Of a stretch of 64,000 bases of DNA, positions 50,394-59,390 are shown piece after piece. The translations under genes were made by a program, and so were the position numbers. Under the pieces are notes generated by a model. It did not search any database. It worked only from the letters and a program-made list of their open reading frames with translations, and was not told the origin of the DNA. The stretch is from QYOJ01 sp043810345 (GTDB lineage Bacteria; Bacteroidota; Bacteroidia; Bacteroidales; FEN-979), in NCBI GenBank assembly GCA_043810345.1, contig JBDROF010000018.1, positions 1 through 64,000 on the forward strand, in the 5' to 3' direction. Numbering within the stretch: the first letter of the stretch is position 1; the number at the start of each line of letters is the position of its first letter.

Positions 50394-53300
50394 ATGGCTA
50401 ATTTGTTTAAAAAAAATCTTGTACTATCAGTTATTATATCCATAATTTTTGTCACAGATATTTTCTCATTGACAGGTTCCAATTTACAAAGAATTATCTC
50501 AAATAGTGGTATATATTTCATTGAAAATAAAGGCCAGATCATTGATCAGGTCAACAACCTAAATCAAACAGTTTTATATCTGCTGAATACCCCTGGATTT
50601 ACTGTACAGTTAAGGAAAGGTGGATTTAGTTATGATGTTTATTCAATTAGGCAAGAGGGAGAAGCACAGGGCTCAGAGCTCAGGGCAAAGGATTCAGCAT
50701 CCCAAATCCCATATCCAATATCAAGCATCCAGGATCCAGCCACGCCAAGGCTTGATCTTCGCGGAGTTTATCCCGAATCAAGCGGGGCTTCGACATCTAG
50801 CATGCATTTTCATCGCATTGACTTCGATCTAATCGGCTACAACCCTAATTGTGAAATCCTCACATCAGAGCCTTCTTCAGACTACTTGAATTATTATACA
50901 ACTGGCACACCAGTGGAAGGAGTAACTTTTGTGAGATCATATCAGTCGGTTACGTATAAAGACATCTATCCGGATGTTGACCTGGAGTTTCTTGGTGATG
51001 AAGAGCATGGATTCAAATACAATTTTGTGATCTACCCGGGAGGAAGAGTTGAAGATATTCGAATTCATATCACTGGATCCGAAATCGAGTTGACACCGAA
51101 TGGTTCACTGCTTCTTAAAACTACAATAGGCACAATAGAAGAAAATATTCCAAATAGTTATCTGCTGTGTAATGACAAAATTGATGTTAAAATAAAGTTC
51201 CAGAAGCTGAGCGAGGATATTTATGGTTTTTCCTCAGTTAGTAATAGCGGTTATGATTCAACACTTATCATTGATCCTGTCCCAACCCGCTTATGGGGCA
51301 CATATTTCGGGGGTGATGATTTTTTTAATTATCAAGAGGAGATATTTTCAATTTGCCTTGATAATAATGGTAAAATAATAATTGCAGGTGAAACTTCGTC
51401 GGCTAATAATATTGCCACAAGCGGAGCTCACCAGGCGACAATCAGTTTTCCTCCAGATGCATTTCTTTCAAAATTTACTTCTGATGGAGTTCAGATTTGG
51501 GGAACATACTATGGTGGTGGTGGTGGTGAAAGTGGTCATGCATGTATTACGGATAAAGATGGGAATATTTATCTTTATGGAATAACATTCTCGACTAATT
51601 ATATATCAACTCCCGGTGCATGGCAAACAAATTTTGCTGGCGGTAATTTTGATATGTTTATTGCAAAATTCAATCCTAATGGGATACGACAATGGGGAAC
51701 TTATTTCGGGGGTAGCGGTGATGAAGTTATGGAGTTAAATTATAATATAGTCTCCATGGATACAAATGATAACCTCTATGTTACTGGAAAAACAAATTCA
51801 GTCAATATGGCAAGTCCTGGAGCCCTCCAAGATACTCTAGGAGGATTAACTGATGCATTCCTTGCTAAATTTAATAGCAATGGTAAGCGTTTATGGTGTA
51901 CATATTATGGGGGAGAAGGAGATGACGGGGGTTTTTGTACCAGTATAGATAACAACGGACTTCTTTATTTTTCTGGTTATTCAAATTCAACAATCGGTAT
52001 TGCTACTCCCGGTGCACATCAAATAACCTTTGGTGGGGGACCATTCGGTGATGCATTTCTTGCTTCGTTTGATACAGTTGGTCAGCTTCAATGGTGCACA
52101 TATTATGGTGGTTCAAATGATGATGAAGGTTGTGCTTGTGTTGCAACAAATTCACATATGGTTTATCTTGTAGGAGCAACCTGGTCACAGGATAATATTT
52201 CATCACCCGGGTCATATCAAACGAACCTGGCAAATAATACTGCGGATGCTTTTATCGCGAAGTTTAACGATAATGGCACAAGACAATGGGGCACATACTA
52301 CGGAGGAGAGTCAAATGATTGGGCTTATACAGGTAGTTATGATCCAAGAGGATCAATCTTTTTTGGAGGGATTACATTTTCTTACCAGGATATTGCTACT
52401 CCAAATTCATGGCAACCGGTTAAACAGATAGGAGGAAGCGATGCTTTTTTAATAAAATTTGATACCTTGGGTCAACGGATCTGGGGAACCTATTATGGTG
52501 GACCTGGAACAGATTACGGACGAGCAATAACTACGGATACAAATGACCGGCAATATCTTGCGGGAATGACTTCTTCCCTTACAGGAATTGCAACGCCAAA
52601 TTCTCATCAACCTAATCATTCACCTGGCGGTCCATGGGATGGTTTTTTTGTTAAACTAACAGATTGTGAAAATCCAATACCCGGACAAATATCCGGGCCA
52701 ATAGATGTTTGTATCAATTCGACAAATATAAATTATTCTATCCCTCCGATTCCAAAGGTGATAAGTTATGTATGGAGTGTACCATCAGGAGTCACCCTTG
52801 TTAATGGTCAGAATACTAATTCTATAACCGTAAACATAGGAAGTGTTACCGGAACGGGAGATATATCCGTTTACGCTACTAATCATTGTGGCACAGGTGA
52901 CACTGTCTATAAAACCATAATAATCAATTCTCTTCCGATTCCAACAATTATTGGTGATGACACTGCTTGCAGTGGACAGATGTTGACATATTATTCACAA
53001 CCTGGTAATTCGTTATACCAGTGGAGTATATCTTCCGGGGGTACAATTTATTCCGGGGGTACAACCAGTGATTCTTTAATATCTGTCGTATGGAATTCAT
53101 CAGGGAACCAATGGATTAGTGTTAACTACACAGATACGAACGGATGTTCAGCAGCTACACCGGTACAATTTGATGTTTGGATTATTGTCGGACCAACTGT
53201 TAATGTTACAATAAGTACCTCAGATACTTCAGTTTGTGCAGGGAATCCGGTAACATATACTGCCACACCCATAAATGGGGGCACTACTCCTGTTTATCAA

Positions 53301-54806
53301 TGGCAAGTAAATGAGATCAATACAGGCACAGATGACCCTTTATTTGTATACATCCCGGTTAATGGTGATATAGTAACATGTATACTTACATCGTCAATTA
53401 CTTCGTGCATATCGAATAACCCTGATACATCCAACACGATAACCATGATGGTCAACCCATATCTTCCGGTAAGCGTTTCGATTTCGGCATCAGCAAATCC
53501 TTTCTGCATTGGAAATACTGTCACATTCACGGCCACACCAGCCAACGCTGGGACAACACCGTCTTACCAATGGAAGGTGAATGGGGCGAATGCCGGCACG
53601 AACAGTCCGACCTATACATACTCACCGGCATCCGGCGACCTGGTATTGTGTATTTTGACATCATCTGATCAATGTGTTTCAGGAAATCCGGCGACATCGA
53701 ACACCATTACCATGGCCGGAAACACGGGACTCCCAGCAGGAGTTACTATTGTTGCCAATCCGAATCCTTTTTGTCCAGGTTCGCCAGTAACATTCACTGC
53801 AACACCGATGAATGGAGGATTTAATCCAGCTTATCAATGGAAAGTCAACGGAAGCAATGCCGGAACGAACTCAACAACATTTACTTACAATCCTTCCAAC
53901 AACGACAGCGTATGTTGTGTCATGACCTCGACCCTCAACTGTGTGTCCGGCAACCCAGCCATTTCCAATAAAATCATCCTTAACGGAACACTAGCACCAA
54001 TTGTCACATTCACGGCATGTTTCGATACCATCACCACACTCAACGCCAAACCATTTAAGCTCAAAGGTGGAATCCCTTTGGGAGGTATATATTCCGGACC
54101 GGGAGTAGATCAGATAACAGGGTATTTTAATCCGGCCATGGCAGGGTTGGGAATCAAAACCATCACCTATTCCTACACAAACTGGTACAATTGCAGTGAT
54201 AATGAAGTTCGCAGTATCACCGTTGTAAGCCCGGTTCCATTCACTTGCGGAGATTCCATAACAGACATCAGGAATAATACCGTATATCCTACTGTCCAAA
54301 TAGGCACTCAATGCTGGATGGCCACAAACCTAAACTACGGAACCATGATTCCTGGCACAACAAACCAAAGAGATAATTGCCTCCCGGAAAAATATTGCTA
54401 CAACGACCTCCCTGAGCTCTGTGCCCTGAGCTCTGCGCTATATCAGTGGGATGAAGTTATGTGTTACTCTGAGGCGGAAGAGATCCAGGGATTTTGTCCT
54501 CCCGGCTGGCAGGTGCCTTCCGAAGCCGACTGGAATCAGTTGTTTTCGTTTTATCAAGGGAATGCGTTTGCCGGAAGTCCCCTACTCTATTCGGGATATT
54601 CAGGGTTTAATGCACAGTTGACAGGAATTTCTGCATTTAACCAAAGCTGGCATTTTGAGGATTTTGCTACCATGTATTGGAGTTCAACATCTCATGGGCT
54701 ATGGAAAGCATGGGCGCATGGGATGAATGAGTATAACTTTTCGGTGTCGTATTATCCATCATACAGGACAAATGCCCTGTCGGTTAGGTGCGTAAAAGAT
54801 CAATAA
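50394..54806 (+). CDS. Giant SBBP-repeat/Ig-like/FISUMP surface protein
   Basis: A 1470-residue exported protein (signal peptide to about residue 27). An N-terminal region of about 300 residues starting with GIYFIENKGQ is the usual lead to SBBP proteins. Seven SBBP beta-propeller repeats follow (residues about 300-760), each with W(G/C)TY(F/Y)GG. Then come two PKD-like domains and three Ig-like repeats (about 930-1200) with VCAGNPVTYTATP-type starts and YQWKVNG cores. The end (about 1280-1470) is a FISUMP domain (VQIGTQCWMATNLN ... WSSTSHGLWKAWAHGMN). No T9SS tail is visible. Residues about 90-138 are a low-complexity insert, and base composition changes near 53.47 kb. Probably a surface adhesin or matrix protein. 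Confidence 0.85.
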   Translation: MANLFKKNLVLSVIISIIFVTDIFSLTGSNLQRIISNSGIYFIENKGQIIDQVNNLNQTVLYLLNTPGFTVQLRKGGFSYDVYSIRQEGEAQGSELRAKDSASQIPYPISSIQDPATPRLDLRGVYPESSGASTSSMHFHRIDFDLIGYNPNCEILTSEPSSDYLNYYTTGTPVEGVTFVRSYQSVTYKDIYPDVDLEFLGDEEHGFKYNFVIYPGGRVEDIRIHITGSEIELTPNGSLLLKTTIGTIEENIPNSYLLCNDKIDVKIKFQKLSEDIYGFSSVSNSGYDSTLIIDPVPTRLWGTYFGGDDFFNYQEEIFSICLDNNGKIIIAGETSSANNIATSGAHQATISFPPDAFLSKFTSDGVQIWGTYYGGGGGESGHACITDKDGNIYLYGITFSTNYISTPGAWQTNFAGGNFDMFIAKFNPNGIRQWGTYFGGSGDEVMELNYNIVSMDTNDNLYVTGKTNSVNMASPGALQDTLGGLTDAFLAKFNSNGKRLWCTYYGGEGDDGGFCTSIDNNGLLYFSGYSNSTIGIATPGAHQITFGGGPFGDAFLASFDTVGQLQWCTYYGGSNDDEGCACVATNSHMVYLVGATWSQDNISSPGSYQTNLANNTADAFIAKFNDNGTRQWGTYYGGESNDWAYTGSYDPRGSIFFGGITFSYQDIATPNSWQPVKQIGGSDAFLIKFDTLGQRIWGTYYGGPGTDYGRAITTDTNDRQYLAGMTSSLTGIATPNSHQPNHSPGGPWDGFFVKLTDCENPIPGQISGPIDVCINSTNINYSIPPIPKVISYVWSVPSGVTLVNGQNTNSITVNIGSVTGTGDISVYATNHCGTGDTVYKTIIINSLPIPTIIGDDTACSGQMLTYYSQPGNSLYQWSISSGGTIYSGGTTSDSLISVVWNSSGNQWISVNYTDTNGCSAATPVQFDVWIIVGPTVNVTISTSDTSVCAGNPVTYTATPINGGTTPVYQWQVNEINTGTDDPLFVYIPVNGDIVTCILTSSITSCISNNPDTSNTITMMVNPYLPVSVSISASANPFCIGNTVTFTATPANAGTTPSYQWKVNGANAGTNSPTYTYSPASGDLVLCILTSSDQCVSGNPATSNTITMAGNTGLPAGVTIVANPNPFCPGSPVTFTATPMNGGFNPAYQWKVNGSNAGTNSTTFTYNPSNNDSVCCVMTSTLNCVSGNPAISNKIILNGTLAPIVTFTACFDTITTLNAKPFKLKGGIPLGGIYSGPGVDQITGYFNPAMAGLGIKTITYSYTNWYNCSDNEVRSITVVSPVPFTCGDSITDIRNNTVYPTVQIGTQCWMATNLNYGTMIPGTTNQRDNCLPEKYCYNDLPELCALSSALYQWDEVMCYSEAEEIQGFCPPGWQVPSEADWNQLFSFYQGNAFAGSPLLYSGYSGFNAQLTGISAFNQSWHFEDFATMYWSSTSHGLWKAWAHGMNEYNFSVSYYPSYRTNALSVRCVKDQ
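50663..50806 (+). repeat. In-frame insert of short-period ATCC-rich repeat in the SBBP gene
   Basis: This part of the gene contains repeats of the form ATCCCA/ATCCAA/ATCAAG/ATCCAG, preceded by GGCTCAGAGCTCAGGGC. It looks unlike the protein around it and unlike other SBBP proteins. An inverted copy of CAGAGCTCAGGGC (50674-50686) occurs at 54423-54435 in the FISUMP region. Confidence 0.5.
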
Positions 54807-54983
54807 CACCCCTCAAGCGATTAACTCCACACCCATTTTGCTCGCTTCGCTCTGCAAAAAGAGTGTTCCGTTTAAAAAGAAAAAGAAAGAATAAAATTTT
54901 TAGGTTTGCTGGTGAAAATATAACCCAAAGCTATTTAACATAATGCAATTCCATTATAAGACAATCAAAGTTTCGATCTCTTA

Positions 54984-55985
54984 TTATTTAACCGGAAAGA
55001 GAATTTGAGTATGCCATTTTGATGTATCCGGTTCATTCATAGGATCGGTCACGTAGATCTCCCTTGGACCACCAATGATCTCCAATCCGCCTTGAGATAT
55101 GTATTTCTCCAGGGCGTAATAGACGTGGGCAGTCTGGTCATAAGGACCGAAATAATCGGCCATTACCACTTTCTGGGCAGGGATCTCTTCTACACGGATC
55201 CGTCCTTTTCCCCCATCGGCATACTCCACTTCTATACCCATATCAAATACAGAAAATTGGGTTACAGAATCCCATGACACATAAATGGCAAATGGATGAC
55301 CCTGAGGAGCAAGTCTTTTCAATTTGATGAAATTCATCAGTTCTCCATACCCCTTGCCCATCACCTCACCATAGGTTTCAGGACCTGCAGAATCCCTGAT
55401 TACCAGTACTATCTGATCCTCCAGATAGGTTTCTGTGATCGGTGGCCACCCATGACGCTCCTCCGCTATCTCTTTCAGCTTTGCCAGACCCTTTTCAAAA
55501 TCTGGCCCCATCTTCTTATCCAAAAATAGCCCCATGTACCTGCCCAGGGGATTTAATCCCAAATCTCCCTGATCTGTCCAGATGATCAATACCGAATCAT
55601 TTACTTCATCATAGGTAAAACTTCCTTTTGATTGATATTTACCATCGTCAAAAGAGAGATCGTAAGCGAATAAACTTCCCGGAACAGCTTTCGTGACAAT
55701 GAGTTCACCATTGCCAAGGATCTCGCCATTCCATTTCCAGATGGTCCCCACCTCACAATCGTTCCCGGAAAGTTCAAATAAGGCAGTTGTATCGATATTT
55801 TTAGTCCATGGAGTCCAGATATCCCACTTTTTCAGGTTGCAGGTAAGGTCATATACCATCGCCTTATCAGCTCCGATGGTGATACTCCTCTCCACTTTAT
55901 ACTGACGAGGGAGCAAGTAGGCTATGATTACCAAAACAGCCACAATAATCAATAGCCACAATACAATTTTTCCGAATGTTCTCAT
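54984..55985 (-). CDS. Membrane-anchored SRPBCC plus GyrI-like (effector-binding) domain protein
   Basis: About 333 residues from MRTFGKI (55985); longer in-frame starts lie in non-conserved sequence. One N-terminal membrane span (residues 5-26) leads to an SRPBCC lipid-binding-like domain (YKVERSITIGADKAMVYDLTCNLKKWDIWTPWT, about 30-175) and then an AraC effector-binding (GyrI-like) domain (about 195-333) with ELMNFIKLKRLAPQGHPFAIYVSWD, IPAQKVVMADYFGPYDQTAHVYYALEKYI and the DPMNEPDTSKWHTQILFPV end. This pairing is known in Bacteroidota and may bind a hydrophobic ligand. No DNA-binding domain is present. Confidence 0.82.
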   Translation of the reverse strand: MRTFGKIVLWLLIIVAVLVIIAYLLPRQYKVERSITIGADKAMVYDLTCNLKKWDIWTPWTKNIDTTALFELSGNDCEVGTIWKWNGEILGNGELIVTKAVPGSLFAYDLSFDDGKYQSKGSFTYDEVNDSVLIIWTDQGDLGLNPLGRYMGLFLDKKMGPDFEKGLAKLKEIAEERHGWPPITETYLEDQIVLVIRDSAGPETYGEVMGKGYGELMNFIKLKRLAPQGHPFAIYVSWDSVTQFSVFDMGIEVEYADGGKGRIRVEEIPAQKVVMADYFGPYDQTAHVYYALEKYISQGGLEIIGGPREIYVTDPMNEPDTSKWHTQILFPVK

Positions 55986-56048
55986 GTTAAATAGATTATA
56001 GATTTGTCCAGTAAAAATACGCAAACAACTCCGAAAATCAATAAACAC

Positions 56049-56249
56049 TTAGAAAATATTCAGAAAAATAGCACGAATCAACGAAATTCTTTTCTCCTGG
56101 CTCCTAATGAACGATACATTTCCATCAGGAATAACCTCTTGTTCATAAATAAATGTGTGCGGATCATACTTATTTGCGTAATAACGGATTCGCTTCTTCA
56201 TGACCCTGTAATATTCGTTGTGCTGTTCCTTGGAATTTAAGTTATTCAT
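56049..56249 (-). CDS. Possible small hypothetical protein
   Basis: 66 codons, basic and tyrosine-rich (HNEYYRVMKKRIRYYANKYDP near the start). It is open from an ATG at 56249 and lies 63 bases upstream of the SRPBCC-GyrI gene on the same strand. Composition looks protein-like, but there is no recognised family and no clear -7 box, so it may be a chance frame. Confidence 0.3.
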   Translation of the reverse strand: MNNLNSKEQHNEYYRVMKKRIRYYANKYDPHTFIYEQEVIPDGNVSFIRSQEKRISLIRAIFLNIF

Positions 56250-56342
56250 GATTTAATAATTTAAGTTTGCTTTAGTAATTCTTAGACCTAAAACTAGATC
56301 AAATTGATTCCAGAAACAAACAATTTAAACTATAATTTTTTA

Positions 56343-56437
56343 CTTAAAAGTATTACTTAAGATGCCCACAACTATTTTTAAGCACTTAATTAAGCTTAAA
56401 TTTGCTTAAGCAATAATAATGTGATATATTTGCTTAA
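56343..56437. promoter_or_regulatory. Cluster of CTTAA repeats plus -7 box before an unknown gene
   Basis: CTTAA occurs at 56343, 56356, 56385, 56395, 56405 and 56433. The middle three are exactly 10 bases apart, one helical turn. Longer shared words TTTGCTTAA occur at 56401-56409 and around 56430-56437, and CTTAATTAAG and GCTTAAGC are palindromes. The -7 box TATATTTG (56425-56432) overlaps the last copy, so a protein bound here would control transcription of the gene at 56452. Confidence 0.55.
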
Positions 56438-56451
56438 TTATCCCTTTATGG

Positions 56452-57594
56452 ATGTCTGCAAAAGATATTTCATTACGAATCTTATCTTTGATTCCGGAAT
56501 TAATTCCAGGAATTGAACAGGTGATTTTGGTTCATTTTCAGCAAGATAAAGCAGAATTAGGTGGGTTTCTGTTAAGAAAAGAGGATCATATATACAAAAC
56601 AGATCAAGTCAGGGTTGAAGCGGGATCCTCTTTTTTTATGGAACTTACCCGGACTACTCAACCCTACCGATGGTTTCCAAAAGATCAGGTTCCATTTGAA
56701 ATTGTAACTAAAGATAAGATTCAATTAACTATTTTTAGTGAGCTGAAAAACAGTGTATTATTAATTAGTCAACCGATTGATAAAGCAAACTGGTCTGATC
56801 TCTTTTTCATCTATTTTAATGAGAACCTCAGTAACTTTTTACTGGATAAGGTCAGTGAACCATTTTCTGCACAACATAAAAATATGGTTGGTTATCTCCT
56901 CTCCCACTCTATACGGACATTATGTCAGATTATTGAATCTCAGGATCAGCTGACGGTTACCTTTGATGATCAGATTCGCCTTGTCGTAAAGGAACGTGAT
57001 CAGTTACAGGAGAAATTGGAGCAAAATTCTGTAAAGGAGAGACAGGAAATTCTGAAACTGGCACAGCATTACCTTACACGGATTACGGAAGGGCTTGATC
57101 AAAGAGTCACATTGACTGATTCTGCCAAAATAAAGTTAAAGAATTTTCAGGGTGAGTTATATCAACTGGAGGATATTATCAAAGAGGCATTAGGGTTTGC
57201 TGGAGCTCTCTCTTCTTCTGCTGGGTCCTCACCGTTATTGGTAGCCGATTATCACATCCGTTTTCCTGAACCCGTTCAGCAGAAAATGCCGGAAGGGGTG
57301 ATCGATGGTCTACCTCAACGCATGATCAAGACACACCTGTTGCTTGACAGGCTTGAACATGCTGCAGCCGGAATAAAGCAACGCAAGGATAACCTGACCA
57401 GTGCCAATGTTGGGAAAGAGTTCCCAACCCCTATTTCAGCACCTGCCATTACGGATGCCCTGCGCAAACACAAAAAGAGAATAATTCTGCTCTTTGACCA
57501 ATATCCTGACAAATGGGATATTATCAGGCATGAATTCAGGCCTATCCAGAATCTAATGAACTCTGTTCAAGGTCAGGAGCAGTTGTCGGCTTGA
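56452..57594 (+). CDS. Soluble protein of unknown function, coiled-coil containing
   Basis: 380 residues without a signal or membrane span. The N-terminal 150 residues (GIEQVILVHFQQDKAELGGFLLRKEDHIY, then LTIFSELKNSVLLISQP) resemble a GAF-like or other small-molecule sensor fold, but without a clear match. A coiled-coil stretch (about 180-215, LVVKERDQLQEKLEQNSVKERQEIL) and a helical region follow, ending with PTPISAPAITDALRKHKKRIILLFDQYPDKWDIIR, which could be a DNA- or protein-binding segment. I cannot assign a function. Repeats upstream suggest tight, perhaps self-, regulation. Confidence 0.6.
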   Translation: MSAKDISLRILSLIPELIPGIEQVILVHFQQDKAELGGFLLRKEDHIYKTDQVRVEAGSSFFMELTRTTQPYRWFPKDQVPFEIVTKDKIQLTIFSELKNSVLLISQPIDKANWSDLFFIYFNENLSNFLLDKVSEPFSAQHKNMVGYLLSHSIRTLCQIIESQDQLTVTFDDQIRLVVKERDQLQEKLEQNSVKERQEILKLAQHYLTRITEGLDQRVTLTDSAKIKLKNFQGELYQLEDIIKEALGFAGALSSSAGSSPLLVADYHIRFPEPVQQKMPEGVIDGLPQRMIKTHLLLDRLEHAAAGIKQRKDNLTSANVGKEFPTPISAPAITDALRKHKKRIILLFDQYPDKWDIIRHEFRPIQNLMNSVQGQEQLSA

Positions 57595-57612
57595 TAAATA
57601 GTTCTATTTTTG
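57583..57612 (+). promoter_or_regulatory. Promoter TTG-N19-TATTTTTG for the SDR gene
   Basis: TTG at 57583-57585 and the exact -7 box TATTTTTG at 57605-57612, which overlaps the end of the previous gene. The ATG at 57618 is five bases beyond the box. It supports 57618 as the start. Confidence 0.6.
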
Positions 57613-57617
57613 CATGG

Positions 57618-58598
57618 ATGAAGATAGCTGTAACCGGAGCCAACGGGCATGTTGGCTCAAATCTATGCAAAGCACTCCTGGAGAAAGGTTATCAGGTCAA
57701 GGCTCTGACACACAGACATACAAAAGCTATTCAAGATCTTCCAGTAGAGTTTATCAAAGGTGATTTACTGGATAAAGAGTCCATCCGGTTTCTATTGCAG
57801 GACGCAGATTATTGCTTCCATCTCGCGGCATATATATCTATCAAAGGTGATCCCGACGGGATGGTATGGAGGAGTAATGCTGAGGGCACCAGGAACATGG
57901 TTGAGGTAGCCCGGGAGCAGCGGATCAAACGATTTATCCATTTCAGCAGCATCCATGCTTTTCAGCAACAACCGGTACAGGAACCGATTGATGAAGCCCG
58001 GCCACTGGTAAGTTCAAAAGGTTTTGCCTATGACAGGTCCAAAGCTGAAGGGGAACGTGCCGTACATCAAGCTGCCTCCAACGGACTGGATACGATCATC
58101 CTCAGCCCAACTGCCATCATCGGGCCTGCCGATCCTGAACCATCTCTGGCGGGCAAAGCGCTGTTGGGGCTCTACCACCGGCAGATTCCTGCTCTGGTAC
58201 CAGGAGGATACAACTGGGTGGATGTCAGGGATGTCGTGAGCGGGGCGATCAATGCGATAACAATGGGACGGGCAGGGGAAAAATACCTGTTATCCGGCAC
58301 ATGGTATAGTTTGCTAGATCTTGCCCGTCTGGTTGAGAAGGTAACCCGTTCGAAAACCACTCAAACTGTCATGCCGATGTGGATGGCAAAACTTGGTTTA
58401 CCTTTCATCGCCCTGTACAGTCATATTACAGGAGGAGAACCACTTTATACGAATGAGTCTCTGCAGATTATCACAGAGGGAAACAGGAATATCAGTAATG
58501 AAAAAGCCCGGCAGGAGTTGAATTTCTCAACACGGGAACTGGAGGAGACTATCAGGGATGTCTTTTCCTGGTTTCGTGAAAAGGGATTTATTCGTTAA
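57618..58598 (+). CDS. Extended short-chain dehydrogenase (NAD-dependent epimerase/3-beta-HSD-like)
   Basis: About 326 residues from MKIAVTGANGHVGSN. Rossmann NAD(P) motif TGANGHVG near residue 8, catalytic Tyr-x3-Lys in YDRSKAEGE near residue 145, LSPTAIIGPAD, and GGYNWVDVRDVVSGAI near residue 197. Belongs to the extended SDR group with dihydroflavonol reductase, HpnA-like sugar epimerases and 3-beta-hydroxysteroid dehydrogenases. It lies 12 bases before a steroid-5-alpha-reductase-like gene, which makes a steroid, sterol-like or polyprenoid substrate plausible; the sequence alone cannot tell. Confidence 0.82.
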   Translation: MKIAVTGANGHVGSNLCKALLEKGYQVKALTHRHTKAIQDLPVEFIKGDLLDKESIRFLLQDADYCFHLAAYISIKGDPDGMVWRSNAEGTRNMVEVAREQRIKRFIHFSSIHAFQQQPVQEPIDEARPLVSSKGFAYDRSKAEGERAVHQAASNGLDTIILSPTAIIGPADPEPSLAGKALLGLYHRQIPALVPGGYNWVDVRDVVSGAINAITMGRAGEKYLLSGTWYSLLDLARLVEKVTRSKTTQTVMPMWMAKLGLPFIALYSHITGGEPLYTNESLQIITEGNRNISNEKARQELNFSTRELEETIRDVFSWFREKGFIR

Positions 58599-58610
58599 AA
58601 TTACCAATTC

Positions 58611-59366
58611 ATGTATCAAGTTACCTTTTTTCTTCTGGTGTATATCTGGATCGCAGTCGCACTGGTGATTTTCCCTTTCGCTATGCGGATTACTGCCCCT
58701 TACGGACGTCACACCACGGGGCAATGGGGAGTGCTGATCAATAACCGGCTTGGGTGGATTATCATGGAGTCTCCAGCTTTGTTGGTTTTTACAGGTTGTT
58801 TTCTGTTTGGTTCAGCCAAACATACGTTTGTCTCCTGGATCTTTTTCGGATTATGGGTTTTACACTATATCAATCGTACAGTCATTTTCCCGTTCCGGTT
58901 ACGGACTAAAGGAAAGAAGATGCCTCTGGCCATTCTCTTCATGGCATTGGGATTCAATTCTGTAAATGGATTTATCAATGGATATTACCTGGGTTCTCTT
59001 GCCTCCTACCCCATCTCGTGGGTCACTGACCCACGATTTATTATTGGTATCATCATGTTTCTGTGGGGGATGGCGATAAATTGGCAATCCGATAACATCC
59101 TGATCCATCTCCGGGAACCCGGTCAAACAGGTTATATCATTCCCACGCAGGGGTTATTTAAGTACATCTCATGCCCCAACCATTTCGGTGAGATCATCGA
59201 GTGGTTTGGATTTGCAGTGATGACCTGGTGTACTCCGGCACTCGCTTTTGCCATCTGGACGCTGGTGAATCTCCTTCCTCGAGCATTGGATCATCACCGG
59301 TGGTATAAATCCACATTTCCGGATTATCCTCCCAAACTAAAAGCCCTGTTCCCATTCATCCTCTAG
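58611..59366 (+). CDS. Steroid 5-alpha-reductase-like membrane protein
   Basis: A 251-residue protein with about six membrane spans. The C-terminal domain has the family pattern: INGYYLGSL, GMAINWQSDNILIHLR near residue 160, YIIPTQGLFKYISCPNHFGEIIEWFGFAVMTW near 180, and RALDHHRWYKSTFPDYP near 225. This is the 3-oxo-5-alpha-steroid 4-dehydrogenase C-terminal domain that binds NADPH. The protein is full-length for SRD5A1/2 type enzymes (about 250). It reduces a double bond next to a carbonyl on a steroid-like or polyprenol ring or chain. Operon with the SDR before it. Confidence 0.85.
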   Translation: MYQVTFFLLVYIWIAVALVIFPFAMRITAPYGRHTTGQWGVLINNRLGWIIMESPALLVFTGCFLFGSAKHTFVSWIFFGLWVLHYINRTVIFPFRLRTKGKKMPLAILFMALGFNSVNGFINGYYLGSLASYPISWVTDPRFIIGIIMFLWGMAINWQSDNILIHLREPGQTGYIIPTQGLFKYISCPNHFGEIIEWFGFAVMTWCTPALAFAIWTLVNLLPRALDHHRWYKSTFPDYPPKLKALFPFIL

Positions 59367-59390
59367 CAGAAATCTGTGAAGGTCAACAGT

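Noticed and set aside
51290..52670. Repeats every 150-200 bases taken as a possible CRISPR-like or satellite array
   Set aside because: They are the SBBP protein repeats (WGTYYGG codons), with varied DNA between.
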